Below are positions 1 through 7,847 of a stretch of 9,786 nucleotides of DNA, piece by piece. The stretch lies in NCBI GenBank assembly GCA_946186175.1, contig CAMHMG010000114.1, positions 1 through 9,786 of the forward strand. The letters are read 5' to 3'. Under the pieces are notes generated by a model. It saw nothing but the letters and a program-made list of their open reading frames with translations, had not been told where the DNA came from and made no database searches. The translations under genes were made by a program, and so were the position numbers. Positions within the stretch are counted from its first letter, which is position 1; every line of letters begins with the position of its first letter. The stretch comes from an uncultured Clostridia bacterium (GTDB taxonomy: Bacteria > Bacillota > Clostridia > Lachnospirales > Lachnospiraceae).

Positions 1-54
1 GAAAGAAGTAAATCAGACAAACTGCTATGCGTAAAAAGGTAACAAACCCGAATT

Positions 55-681
55 TTATGAAGTCACAAACTTCTCATCTCTACGTTCGAAGACAGCCCTT
101 GCCGCTGTTGCCTCAGTCAGTTTCTTTTCGATTCTATCAATGTCTTCCACAATAACATTTGCGGTTAGTACCACCTTTTCTCCATAGGCGCTGTCGCTGA
201 TATCTATTCCATTCTGTCCTAAAATATACTGTATCTTTCCAAGGTCATTATAATTAGTTGTAATAACAAGCGGAATCACACACTTTTTCGTGACAATGCC
301 TGTTGCTGCAATACACTCCTTACAAGCTTCAGTATAGCTTCGGACTAAACCACCCGTCCCAAGAAGTGTACCTCCGAAATATCTTGTCACAACTATGCAG
401 ACATTGTTAAGCCCGTTTCCCGTTATTACCTCCAATATAGGTTTACCTGCAGTACCACTTGGTTCTCCGTCATCAGAAAATCTCTGAATTACATCCTCTT
501 CACCAACGCTATAGGCATAGCAATTATGTCTTGCATCATAATGTTTTTTCTTAATCTCCGTGATAAATGAATCAGCTTCTTCTTCGCTTTCAACATGCCG
601 GACATATCCTATAAATCTCGATTTCTTTTCAACATATTCGCCCGTTCCGGACTCTATTATAGTCTTATATTCTTTTCCCAT
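55..681 (-). CDS. yigZ: YigZ/IMPACT family protein (UPF0029 + DUF1949)
   Basis: This is a cytoplasmic protein of the conserved YigZ/IMPACT family. Its biochemical role in bacteria is poorly defined; the eukaryotic relative IMPACT acts on translation control through GCN1/GCN2. With the start at 681 it has 208 residues, close to the roughly 200 usual in bacteria. The N-terminal UPF0029 domain shows the signature blocks DDGEPSGTAGKP (about residues 70-81) and RYFGGTLLGTGGLVRSY (about 100-116). The rest, about residues 130-208, fits the ferredoxin-like DUF1949 domain. An ATG 33 bases upstream (714) also opens the frame, but it adds residues the family does not have, and its only Shine-Dalgarno-like sequence, AAGG, lies just 3 bases away. 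The chosen ATG has GAGG about 14 bases upstream, so the start is only moderately sure. The gene appears to be transcribed alone: a hairpin terminator lies upstream and no downstream partner is visible. Confidence 0.9.
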   Translation of the reverse strand: MGKEYKTIIESGTGEYVEKKSRFIGYVRHVESEEEADSFITEIKKKHYDARHNCYAYSVGEEDVIQRFSDDGEPSGTAGKPILEVITGNGLNNVCIVVTRYFGGTLLGTGGLVRSYTEACKECIAATGIVTKKCVIPLVITTNYNDLGKIQYILGQNGIDISDSAYGEKVVLTANVIVEDIDRIEKKLTEATAARAVFERRDEKFVTS

Positions 682-778
682 ATATCCTGATATTACCTCT
701 AATATGTTTATCATTTACCTTATTCAAATATATTTACAATGAGGATACTAACACATAAACGTGAAAAAATAAATAGTT

Positions 779-822
779 AAAAGGATATCTGATGACATTT
801 TCCGGTCCTCAGATATCCTTTT
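779..822 (-). terminator. Hairpin terminator after the chemoreceptor gene
   Basis: AAAAGGATATCTGA (779-792) is the perfect reverse complement of 809-822, giving a 14-bp stem with a 16-base loop. Read on the minus strand, the stem ends in CCTTTT and is followed by a T-rich stretch (TATTTATTTTTTC). It lies 124 bases past the stop of the chemoreceptor gene and before the YigZ start, so it most likely ends chemoreceptor transcription and insulates yigZ. In the plus direction the stem ends in CCTTTTCT, so weak action that way is possible. Confidence 0.75.
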
Positions 823-945
823 CTGCCTTACATATTTACCTGCTCATAGATATTGCTTTCCATAGAAATCGTTACTACTCATTCACTTTCTTACGAACAA
901 AACATCAAGTGTTTTATCCTGTACTGAACAGTCACCCGGACTTCC

Positions 946-3000
946 TTAATTCAAAGTAAACTTGTCTACAACCTGATTGAGATCTTTAACTATCATATCC
1001 TGTGTATCAGACATATTCGAAATATCCGATACATGTTCCGAAACAACTTCAATATTCGAACTAATCTCAGAACTTAACTTAGTTGTATCTTCTGTAGCTT
1101 CTGCAATATTCTGTACTGCATCAGTAACCTCCTGCATTATAGTCCTGATCAATTCAGACATCTCAGAGATTTCATTAGCTGTGGCATCAAATTCTTCTGC
1201 ATCCTTTCTATACTGTTCAGCAATCTTCACAAAATCATTGTAATCAGGCTCTACTGTATTCTGCATAAATCCGAGCATACCTTCTGCATTGCTTAACAGT
1301 TCAGAAAAAGCATCTTTAACTCTTGAAATAGTAGATTGAATCTTATCAACAGCATCAGATGTGCTTCCGGCCAAGTATCCAATCTCGCTGGCTACAACTG
1401 CAAAACCTCGTCCTGCATCTCCGGCTCTGGCTGCTTCTATAGAAGCATTTAACGAAAGAAGATTAATCTGTTCTGCAATCTCAGAGATCACATTAGCCAT
1501 TTCTCCAATACTCTCAACAATTCCTGCATTTTCTATACTGACCTTCAATTTCTCTTCAAACTTTTGTGACAAATTAGTAGCAGAAGAATAAGCATTACGA
1601 CTGCTGTTACCAACCTGCTTAGCTCTCACCATTATCTCCTGTGCCATATCCATGCTTTTAGATGTCTCAGTAGCAAGTATGTTGATATTGGACAACACCT
1701 CTTCAGCTGAAGCATTAACTTCCTCGGTTGCAGCACTTGTAGAAAGCATCGCCGAATTAACATCTCTGGTAATGGAATGAATATCTTTGAATTTTTCCGA
1801 CAATAATTCAGCGGCGTCATTTAATTTTACACCGGATTCCTCAATTTCTACTGCACGATTTTTGATATTGGCTATAACATCCTTATTACTGTTATACATA
1901 TGATTCAATGAGTCTCCCATACGCCCAAGTTCATCTTCAGATGTAACTTTAAGAGGCTCAATTGTAAAATCACCATCTGCAAGCGAGCCGGCAAAATGCT
2001 GAACCGCCCCAATCCCCTTTGATATAGAATTGACTTGCAGTAATATGACAATAACCATAGCTATTAAGGCAAGCAGGGACAGGATTAGAAGTTTTGCCAT
2101 AAGTACTTTGATTGGAGAATTAAGTTCAGACTGAGGAATCTGCAATATCAGCCTCCAACCTGTGCTTTTCAATGGAGAAAAAAAAAGATTCATCTTACCC
2201 TGTGCTCCATCATAGGAAGATTCACCGCTCTCTTTATCTATAATCATTTTTCCGGCCTTAGCAAGTGAAGAATTCTTGTCTTCTGTAATATTCTCATTAT
2301 TCTTTACCTTTTCCGCTTCCACACCGGCTAAATATGTACCTTTAGCTGTAGTAAGCATCGCGCTGCCGTTCTTGCCTACAACAATGTTGTCAATCAATGT
2401 TGTCAAAGTTCCAAGCTGAATATCTACAGTTACACAGCCAATATATTTGCCGTCAACAATTATCGGACAAGCGCATGTAGACATTACAACATCCGATGTA
2501 GGATCATAATATGGATCCGTAAACTGTGCATGATCAGCATTAACACACATAGTATAGTATTCCTGATTAAAATAATCATACTCCGCATTGCTGTAATCAA
2601 AAGTTGTCACCAGACTTGAGCCGTCCTTATATACATATGGCCCCATATATTCTTCATTAGGATCATAGGCATATGGCGCAAACCAAAGACCGCTTCCCAT
2701 AACAATATCATTATCCGTAATGATATTACCCAGCATCGCCTCATATTGAGTCCATGTCAATTCCGTATAACTGGTCTCAACCATATCAGCAATTGTAGTT
2801 GACATATTTGAAACAGAATCCAAGTATTCTCCCAACTCGCCCTGCCTGGCCTCTAATTCTGCTTCCATGGTCTTATTAATCTGGTTGTTAAGAACATTTC
2901 TACTGGTTCTTATACTTACTATTGCCACCAGCACCATTGCTATTATTACACACGGAAGAATAGACAGTATCATTCTTACACTAATTTTTTCAATCTTCAA
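946..3000 (-). CDS. Methyl-accepting chemotaxis protein (dCache sensor, HAMP, MCP signalling domain)
   Basis: This is a transmembrane chemoreceptor that would control the histidine kinase CheA through CheW. From the TTG start it has 684 residues. In order it shows TM1 (about 10-31), an extracellular double-Cache sensor (about 32-297), TM2 (about 298-323), HAMP (about 325-377) and a long coiled-coil signalling domain. The conserved hairpin tip is clear at about 507-540, with AEQINLLSLNASIEAARAG and GRGFAVVASEI. The Cache region does not show the Arg/Trp pattern typical of amino-acid-binding dCache domains, so the ligand is unknown. There is no C-terminal tether pentapeptide. The frame stays open 42 bases further upstream to an ATG at 3042. 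However, a perfect AGGAGG at 3010-3015 lies 9 bases before the TTG and would otherwise fall inside the coding region as Arg-Arg, so TTG at 2998-3000 is preferred. No chemotaxis or flagellar genes are adjacent, so it is an orphan receptor. Confidence 0.93.
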   Translation of the reverse strand: MKIEKISVRMILSILPCVIIAMVLVAIVSIRTSRNVLNNQINKTMEAELEARQGELGEYLDSVSNMSTTIADMVETSYTELTWTQYEAMLGNIITDNDIVMGSGLWFAPYAYDPNEEYMGPYVYKDGSSLVTTFDYSNAEYDYFNQEYYTMCVNADHAQFTDPYYDPTSDVVMSTCACPIIVDGKYIGCVTVDIQLGTLTTLIDNIVVGKNGSAMLTTAKGTYLAGVEAEKVKNNENITEDKNSSLAKAGKMIIDKESGESSYDGAQGKMNLFFSPLKSTGWRLILQIPQSELNSPIKVLMAKLLILSLLALIAMVIVILLQVNSISKGIGAVQHFAGSLADGDFTIEPLKVTSEDELGRMGDSLNHMYNSNKDVIANIKNRAVEIEESGVKLNDAAELLSEKFKDIHSITRDVNSAMLSTSAATEEVNASAEEVLSNINILATETSKSMDMAQEIMVRAKQVGNSSRNAYSSATNLSQKFEEKLKVSIENAGIVESIGEMANVISEIAEQINLLSLNASIEAARAGDAGRGFAVVASEIGYLAGSTSDAVDKIQSTISRVKDAFSELLSNAEGMLGFMQNTVEPDYNDFVKIAEQYRKDAEEFDATANEISEMSELIRTIMQEVTDAVQNIAEATEDTTKLSSEISSNIEVVSEHVSDISNMSDTQDMIVKDLNQVVDKFTLN

Positions 3001-3009
3001 ATAATATAG

Positions 3010-3015
3010 CCTCCT
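3010..3015 (-). promoter_or_regulatory. Shine-Dalgarno AGGAGG that sets the TTG start of the chemoreceptor
   Basis: The minus strand reads AGGAGG, then nine bases, then TTG AAG ATT. This is an ideal ribosome site for a TTG start at 2998-3000. The longer ATG frame from 3042 has no comparable site. Confidence 0.8.
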
Positions 3016-3045
3016 TTTCTGACAGTAATTAGGTATTCTCATTTT

Positions 3046-3054
3046 ATCATATCA
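3046..3054 (-). promoter_or_regulatory. Candidate extended -10 promoter for the chemoreceptor gene
   Basis: The minus strand shows TGATATGAT, an extended -10 (TGnTATnnT type), about 45 bases upstream of the TTG start. The -35 position (about 3069-3074) is a poor match. A sigma-D (flagellar) promoter, expected for some chemotaxis genes, was looked for and not found with correct spacing. Confidence 0.4.
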
Positions 3055-3177
3055 GTACTCTTTTTCCTACTATTTTTTAGGTGATTTAACTTTTTTAGCA
3101 GATATACTATAAAAATCTTTTAAAATTAGGTTTTTTGCCCTCGTCATTGAATAAATATAGCAATTTTTGTCCATGTT

Positions 3178-3186
3178 TGATATAAT
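3178..3186 (+). promoter_or_regulatory. Candidate extended -10 promoter for the class A PBP gene
   Basis: TGATATAAT contains a perfect TATAAT at 3181-3186 with the TG of an extended -10, 47 bases before the PBP start. No good -35 hexamer lies at 17 bases, which is common for extended -10 promoters. GGAGG at 3221-3225 sits 8 bases before the ATG as the ribosome site. Confidence 0.55.
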
Positions 3187-3233
3187 GATATTTATTTTAA
3201 TACTGATATGATCATTTAGCGGAGGCATTATAA

Positions 3234-6140
3234 ATGAACTATTCAAAAAAGAACATAGAAAAGAAACAGAAAAAACTGGTTTCAAAAAGCTCAAAGAACA
3301 AAAACAAGATCACATATATTCTGTATAAATGTTTTATTTTCATATTTCTGTTTGCAATAGTTTCCGGAGTCGGTGCGGGAATTGGAATGTTTACATCCAT
3401 AATCGACAACGCACCGGATATTACAGACATCAAAGAAAGTGTTAAGCTGGAAGGATTCCAAACCACTATATATAATCAAAAAGGCATGGAACTTACCACA
3501 CTCTCAACTGCCAATTCTAACCGTATATACGTCGAATACAAGAATATACCACAAACGCTTATTGATGCATTTGTAGCTATTGAGGATTCGCGTTTCTGGG
3601 AACACAACGGTGTTGATGCAAAAGGTATTCTTCGTGCATTTTTTGTCGGGGTCAAAAACAAAAACTTTTCAGAAGGCGCATCTACCATCACCCAGCAGCT
3701 TATCAAAAATCAGATTTTTAATGTCGGATTAAATGAGAGCACCTTTATGGACTCATTAAAGCGTAAAATACAGGAACAGTATCTTGCAATAGAACTTGAA
3801 AAGCAGGTAGACAAGAAAGACATACTGGAACTTTATCTTAACGCTATTTATCTCGGTCAGGGATCTAACGGAGTGCAGACTGCATCAGAAACGTATTTTG
3901 GCAAGGAGAATTTGAATGAACTTACACTCTCAGAATGTGCAGTCATTGCTGCCATCACCCAAAGTCCCACGAAGTACGATCCTGTCCTTAATCCTGACAA
4001 TAATCAGATCAGAAAAAATGTTGTTTTGCAGAAAATGCTCGAGCAGAAACTGATAACGCAGAGTGAATATGACGAAGCAATTGCTGATGATGTATACGCA
4101 AGGATATCTAATAACAAAGAAAAAGAAGAGACCACTGAAAAAACCTATAACACCTATTATATAGATGCCGTTATCAATTCACTTTCCAATCAGCTTGTCA
4201 ACGAACTGGGTTATACCGAAACCCAGGCCTACAATACAATTTATTCCGGCGGTCTTTCAATCTATATCAACCAGGATCCCAAAATCCAGGAAATATGCGA
4301 TGAGGAGATTAACAATTCAGACAATTATCCCACTACTACAAGTGTAGCATTAAACTATGCTTTGACGCTTACCGATCCCAAAAGCGGTGAACTTCATAAC
4401 TATTCAAGCGGGCATCTTATAAAATACTATGCCGAGAAAACCGGCAACCAGAAGTATAATCTTATTTATTCAAGTGAAGATACAGCAAGAGCCGCAGCGG
4501 ATGAATTCAAAGCAGCCATGATCGAGGAAACCGGTTATGAGGAATTAGCTGAATCATTCTCAACCACAATCCAACCACAGGCATCATTTGTCATACTCGA
4601 CCAAAAAACCGGTTATGTAAAGGCTATCTGCGGTGGACGAGGTGAGAAGAAAGGTAATCTTACTCTCAACAGAGCCACCGATTCAAAAAGACAGCCTGGT
4701 TCAACATTTAAGGTGTTAGCTGCATATGTTCCTGCTCTCGACAATGCAGGAATGACGCTTGCCACAACGTTTGTTGACGAGCCATTAAGCTACAGTAACG
4801 GAACACCTGTTAAAAACTGGTATGGCGATTACAGAGGAATGCAGACCATCCGAACCGCAATCAAAGACTCAATGAACATAATAACCGTCAAATGTTTTCA
4901 GGAAGTTACTCCTCAGGTCGGTTATGATTATCTGTGCAATATGGGAATTACCACCTTGAGAAACGGCTCAGTATCTGTCAATGGTGTTGCGGAAAATGAC
5001 ATTAATGAGTCACTTTGTCTTGGCGGTCTTACTGAAGGAGTCACTAATCTTGAACTTACCGGTGCTTATGCCTCCATAGCAAACGGCGGCACGTATGTTG
5101 AGCCTACGTTCTTTTCAAAAGTCTTAGATCATGATGGAAATATACTAATTGACAACACACCGGAAACCAAGCAGGTAATGAAAGACACTACTGCATGGTT
5201 GATCAATAATGCTATGCAGGATGTTGTCAAATCAGGTACCGGAACTGCTGCCCGTCTTTCAAGCGGAATGGTCGTAGCCGGAAAAACCGGAACGACATCA
5301 AGCAATTACGACTACTGGTTCTGTGGTTCTACACCATTTTACACAGCAAGCATTTGGATGGGATATGATTCTAATACCGATTTTTCAAACAGCAATCTAC
5401 ACAAAGTAATATGGCGAAAGATCATGGATAAGATTGTTGAAGAAGAAGAACAGGATACCTCTGCAACATTTGAAAAACCAGGCAATATAGTCAGTGAGAA
5501 GATTTGTGCAACATCAGGATTATTACCTGCTCCTGATCTATGTAAATCCATTATAACCGAGTATTTTGCAAAGGATACGGTTCCAACCGAAACCTGTGAT
5601 CTCCATCAAAACGTAACTCTTTGTGATGAAACCCATTATAAAGCAACAAGCGAATGTCCTCATACAACAACATATAACTATACAACCAATGATAATGGAG
5701 ATATCACCTTAAAGGATGCAGACTTTACTCCTCCGGCAGATTTCATGGATATACCTTGTCCTGAACATCCTGAAAAAGAAAAAAAGAAAAAGAAAGAAGC
5801 CGACGAGGAAGATGAGTTCTATAATGACCAGACAGTATATAACATTCAGGCTAGCTCTGACGGAGATGGTTATATATCCGGACCATTATACGCATTTGCC
5901 GGCGATTCAATTACTCTGACATTTAACCCTAACCCTGGATCTGTCCTAAGTAACGTTGTGATCGACGGAGTTGCTCAGGGTGCGATAACATCATATACTT
6001 TTGAAAATATCTCCTCCGATCATGATGTTATAGCAATATTTGTAACTGAAGAAAATATAGAAGCGGAACCTGTTCCTACAGGAGCTTCCCAATTGTTTAT
6101 GCGTATTACAAATGACTTCAAAAGACGTTTTCATCTATAG
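3234..6140 (+). CDS. Class A penicillin-binding protein (GT51 glycosyltransferase + transpeptidase) with C-terminal InlB-like repeat
   Basis: This bifunctional peptidoglycan synthase polymerises glycan strands from lipid II and cross-links the stem peptides outside the membrane. It has 968 residues. A short Lys-rich cytoplasmic tail precedes one membrane anchor (about 33-53). The GT51 domain (about 75-255) shows catalytic EDSRFWEHNG with E117 and the block GASTITQQLIKN. The transpeptidase domain (about 445-720) has all three motifs: S490-T-F-K493 within PGSTFK, S546-M-N548, and K684-T-G-T. A Cys-containing linker and a charged stretch of alternating Lys and acidic residues (about 845-862) follow. 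The end (about 869-942) is a beta-rich repeat resembling InlB B-repeat or bacterial repeat domains, with the motif AGDSITLTFNPNPG. Such tails are variable in this family and may contact wall polymers; that is inference. It is PBP1A/PonA-like, but orthology to a named gene cannot be fixed here. The gene stands alone between its own promoter and a strong terminator. Confidence 0.96.
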   Translation: MNYSKKNIEKKQKKLVSKSSKNKNKITYILYKCFIFIFLFAIVSGVGAGIGMFTSIIDNAPDITDIKESVKLEGFQTTIYNQKGMELTTLSTANSNRIYVEYKNIPQTLIDAFVAIEDSRFWEHNGVDAKGILRAFFVGVKNKNFSEGASTITQQLIKNQIFNVGLNESTFMDSLKRKIQEQYLAIELEKQVDKKDILELYLNAIYLGQGSNGVQTASETYFGKENLNELTLSECAVIAAITQSPTKYDPVLNPDNNQIRKNVVLQKMLEQKLITQSEYDEAIADDVYARISNNKEKEETTEKTYNTYYIDAVINSLSNQLVNELGYTETQAYNTIYSGGLSIYINQDPKIQEICDEEINNSDNYPTTTSVALNYALTLTDPKSGELHNYSSGHLIKYYAEKTGNQKYNLIYSSEDTARAAADEFKAAMIEETGYEELAESFSTTIQPQASFVILDQKTGYVKAICGGRGEKKGNLTLNRATDSKRQPGSTFKVLAAYVPALDNAGMTLATTFVDEPLSYSNGTPVKNWYGDYRGMQTIRTAIKDSMNIITVKCFQEVTPQVGYDYLCNMGITTLRNGSVSVNGVAENDINESLCLGGLTEGVTNLELTGAYASIANGGTYVEPTFFSKVLDHDGNILIDNTPETKQVMKDTTAWLINNAMQDVVKSGTGTAARLSSGMVVAGKTGTTSSNYDYWFCGSTPFYTASIWMGYDSNTDFSNSNLHKVIWRKIMDKIVEEEEQDTSATFEKPGNIVSEKICATSGLLPAPDLCKSIITEYFAKDTVPTETCDLHQNVTLCDETHYKATSECPHTTTYNYTTNDNGDITLKDADFTPPADFMDIPCPEHPEKEKKKKKEADEEDEFYNDQTVYNIQASSDGDGYISGPLYAFAGDSITLTFNPNPGSVLSNVVIDGVAQGAITSYTFENISSDHDVIAIFVTEENIEAEPVPTGASQLFMRITNDFKRRFHL

Positions 6141-6144
6141 AACA

Positions 6145-6186
6145 AAAAGCAGCAGATGCAAAGAATTCTGCTGCTTTTGTTTTTTG
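6145..6186. terminator. Bidirectional intrinsic terminator between PBP and spoVAE
   Basis: AAAAGCAGCAGA (6145-6156) pairs perfectly with 6167-6178, a 12-bp stem with a 10-base loop. On the plus strand it is followed by GTTTTTTG. On the minus strand the stem runs out into TTTTTGTTC. It starts 4 bases after the PBP stop and serves the two converging transcription units. Confidence 0.88.
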
Positions 6187-6273
6187 ATGACATATTCATA
6201 ATCAAAGGTAATCAAGTGAAACTGCTTTTAGTACTTAATGATATACGAGTTGCTACATTGCCGCAGCTCTACA

Positions 6274-6630
6274 TCATTTTGCCATCTTAGGTTGAAATAT
6301 CAGTGATGCAATATAAGCAAACACTAAGGCTGCTGAGGTTCCGACTGCCGCCATCTTAAATCCTCCACGAAATACCCCTATCAATCCGTCATTATCAATC
6401 GCCTCCTTAATTCCTTTCCACAGATTATAACCAAAACCTGTAAGCGGAACCGATGCCCCACTCCCTGCATATTCAAGAAATGGTTCGTATATCTGCAAAG
6501 CTCCGAGAATCGCTCCCGTACAAACAAGCAAAACCATTATCCTTCCCGGCATCAGCTTTGTCTTTTCCATCAGTATCTGGGCAGCCATACATATCAGCCC
6601 TCCAATAATAAATGCTTTAACATATTCCAT
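6274..6630 (-). CDS. spoVAE: Stage V sporulation protein AE (dipicolinic acid channel component)
   Basis: This is a small membrane protein of the SpoVA complex, which moves Ca-dipicolinic acid into the forespore and releases it at germination. It has 118 residues, the normal length for the SpoVAE (AEb) family. Three hydrophobic segments are visible at about 4-20, 27-48 and 88-113. The family-typical stretch GFGYNLWKGIKEAIDNDGL and FRGGFKMAAVGTSAAL lie between and within them. The ATG is 8 bases after the spoVAD stop. The ribosome site GAGAGGAG lies in the last codons of spoVAD, about 13 bases before the ATG, so translation is probably coupled. Transcription would come from the spoVAD promoter and end at the hairpin at 6145-6186. 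Confidence 0.94.
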   Translation of the reverse strand: MEYVKAFIIGGLICMAAQILMEKTKLMPGRIMVLLVCTGAILGALQIYEPFLEYAGSGASVPLTGFGYNLWKGIKEAIDNDGLIGVFRGGFKMAAVGTSAALVFAYIASLIFQPKMAK

Positions 6631-6638
6631 ATATCAAT

Positions 6639-7667
6639 TCATACTCCTCTCTCTATTACTACCCCATGTGCTATTCCCGGTACAGTCTGTCCTTCATTAT
6701 AGCTTACAGTTGACAAAAGAGCTCCCGTAGGTACAAACAGTATTCTCTTTGTTTCTCCGCTTCTAAGCTCATTCATAAGCATCCCTGCTAATGTTACTGC
6801 AGAACATCCACATCCGGAACCACCGGCGTGAGTATCCTGTTTTTCATCATCGTAAATTTCCATCCCGCAATCCATATGAATGCTTGCGATATTAATACCT
6901 TGATCCGAAAGCAGTTTACATAATATTTCTCTTCCGACAACACCGAGATCACCTGTTACAATCCTGTCATAATCCTCCGGCTTTCTATCAAAATCCTTCA
7001 AATGATTATATATAAGATCTGCCGCTGCGGGTGCCATACATGCTCCCATATTAAGAGAATCCTTTACTCCATAATCCACGACCTTACCTGTTGTAATTCC
7101 GGTAATCATTACATCCCCGTATTCCTTTGAAAGGATAAACGCACCACTTCCCGTAACAGTCCATGTTGATGACATAGGTCGCTGATTACCATACTCTAAA
7201 GGAAATCTGAACTGCTTTTCGGCTCCTCCGAAATGGCTTGAAGCAGCCGCAATAACTGTATCCGCATATCCGCCATGAACTGTCATTGAGGCAAGTGCAA
7301 GTGCTTCACCCATTGTTGAACATGCACCATATAGTCCAAACAACGGAATCTTCAAATCCATAACACCGAAGGTAGTCGCTATTAGCTGTCCTAACAGATC
7401 TCCTGCAAACAGATATCTTATATCCTCCGTCTTAAGCCTTGCCTTTTGTAAAGCAATACTTATGCTCTCTTTGAGCATCTCACTTTCTCCCTCTTCCCAC
7501 GTATCCTTTCCAAATGTAGCATCTTCAACTATCTTATCAAAGGTGTCCTTAAGCGGTCCATCTCCTTCCTTCGGACCTACTACCGATGCAGACGACATGA
7601 TATGCACCGGATCATCAAATGCAATGCTCTGTGAACCTACCTGTAATCCCTTCTTAATTTTAATCAC
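6639..7667 (-). CDS. spoVAD: Stage V sporulation protein AD (thiolase-fold DPA-binding protein)
   Basis: SpoVAD is a peripheral component of the SpoVA complex that binds dipicolinic acid and is needed for its import into the forespore. The protein has 342 residues from the GTG at 7665-7667; the Bacillus protein is similar in length. It matches the family throughout: VVGPKEGDGPL (about 29-39), LFAGDLLGQ (86-94), the thiolase-like GACST with C116, SSHFGGAEKQFRFPLEYG (143-160), MAPAAADLIY (211-220) and GGSGCGCSAV near residue 282. The fold is that of thiolases or ketoacyl synthases, but the family is not known as an enzyme. The start is unclear: the strong site GAGGTGAT overlaps the GTG codon and is better placed for an in-frame ATT at 7656-7658, which would give 339 residues. 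It forms a unit with spoVAE. The usual upstream partner spoVAC is absent. Confidence 0.96.
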   Translation of the reverse strand: MIKIKKGLQVGSQSIAFDDPVHIMSSASVVGPKEGDGPLKDTFDKIVEDATFGKDTWEEGESEMLKESISIALQKARLKTEDIRYLFAGDLLGQLIATTFGVMDLKIPLFGLYGACSTMGEALALASMTVHGGYADTVIAAASSHFGGAEKQFRFPLEYGNQRPMSSTWTVTGSGAFILSKEYGDVMITGITTGKVVDYGVKDSLNMGACMAPAAADLIYNHLKDFDRKPEDYDRIVTGDLGVVGREILCKLLSDQGINIASIHMDCGMEIYDDEKQDTHAGGSGCGCSAVTLAGMLMNELRSGETKRILFVPTGALLSTVSYNEGQTVPGIAHGVVIERGV

Positions 7668-7670
7668 CTC
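7663..7670 (-). promoter_or_regulatory. Strong Shine-Dalgarno GAGGTGAT overlapping the annotated spoVAD start
   Basis: The minus strand reads GAGGTGAT, eight bases complementary to the usual 3' end of 16S rRNA. It overlaps the GTG codon (7665-7667) that a standard gene caller would choose. Counting from GAGG, the best-spaced in-frame codon is ATT at 7656-7658, 8 bases away. Confidence 0.55.
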
Positions 7671-7740
7671 ATTTCATAATTTTATGGTATATAGACAATC
7701 GCGAAACTCTTTGAAGGTGTATATGAGTTGTGCAATTAGA

Positions 7741-7768
7741 AAAGGTGCTACATTTCTGTAACACCTTT
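7741..7768 (-). other. Hairpin near the predicted 5' end of the spoVAD transcript
   Basis: AAAGGTG (7741-7747) pairs with CACCTTT (7762-7768). Inside, after a C/A mismatch, TACA pairs with TGTA around a TTTC loop. On the minus strand the stem is followed by TTTTCTAATT, so it could act as a weak terminator for the gene ending at 7895. Because it begins just after the predicted sigma-G start point, it could instead be a 5' mRNA structure of spoVAD. Confidence 0.45.
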
Positions 7769-7777
7769 CATCTTTAA

Positions 7778-7807
7778 TAGTATCTGCATACACCTACTAA
7801 TTATTCA
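7778..7807 (-). promoter_or_regulatory. Sigma-G-like (forespore) promoter for spoVAD-spoVAE
   Basis: The minus strand has TGAATA at 7802-7807, 17 bases, then GATACTA at 7778-7784. The Bacillus sigma-G consensus is close to TGAATA, 17-18 bases, CATACTA, so 12 of 13 positions match. spoVA operons are classic sigma-G targets. Transcription would start near 7770, leaving a leader of about 100 bases before spoVAD. Confidence 0.6.
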
Positions 7808-7816
7808 TTATTATAT

Positions 7817-7847
7817 TGTATCTATCCAGTTATGATTCATAGATACA
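7817..7847. repeat. Perfect 9-bp inverted repeat between the CbiT-like gene and the spoVAD promoter
   Basis: TGTATCTAT (7817-7825) is the perfect reverse complement of ATAGATACA (7839-7847), with a 13-base spacer. It lies 48 bases past the stop of the CbiE/CbiT-like gene and just upstream of the spoVAD -35. No T-run follows on either strand, so it is a poor intrinsic terminator. It could be an operator or a 3'-end hairpin. Confidence 0.4.

Noticed and set aside
899..915. Small hairpin AAAACA/TGTTTT after the chemoreceptor stop
   Set aside because: It has only six AT-rich pairs and no T-run. The 14-bp hairpin at 779-822 is the far better terminator.
3040..3080. Sigma-D (flagellar) promoter for the chemoreceptor
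   Set aside because: A TAAA and an ACTGATAT-like box are present on the minus strand, but they are 19 rather than about 15 bases apart and the -10 box has two mismatches.
3070..3294. 74-codon minus-strand ORF across the chemoreceptor/PBP gap
   Set aside because: It overlaps the PBP start and both promoters, has no ribosome site, and its translation resembles no family.
7726..7737. 12-base word GAGTTGTGCAAT repeated in inverse orientation near 9300-9311
   Set aside because: A few shared 12-mers are expected by chance in a 9.8-kb window searched on both strands, and the flanks do not match.
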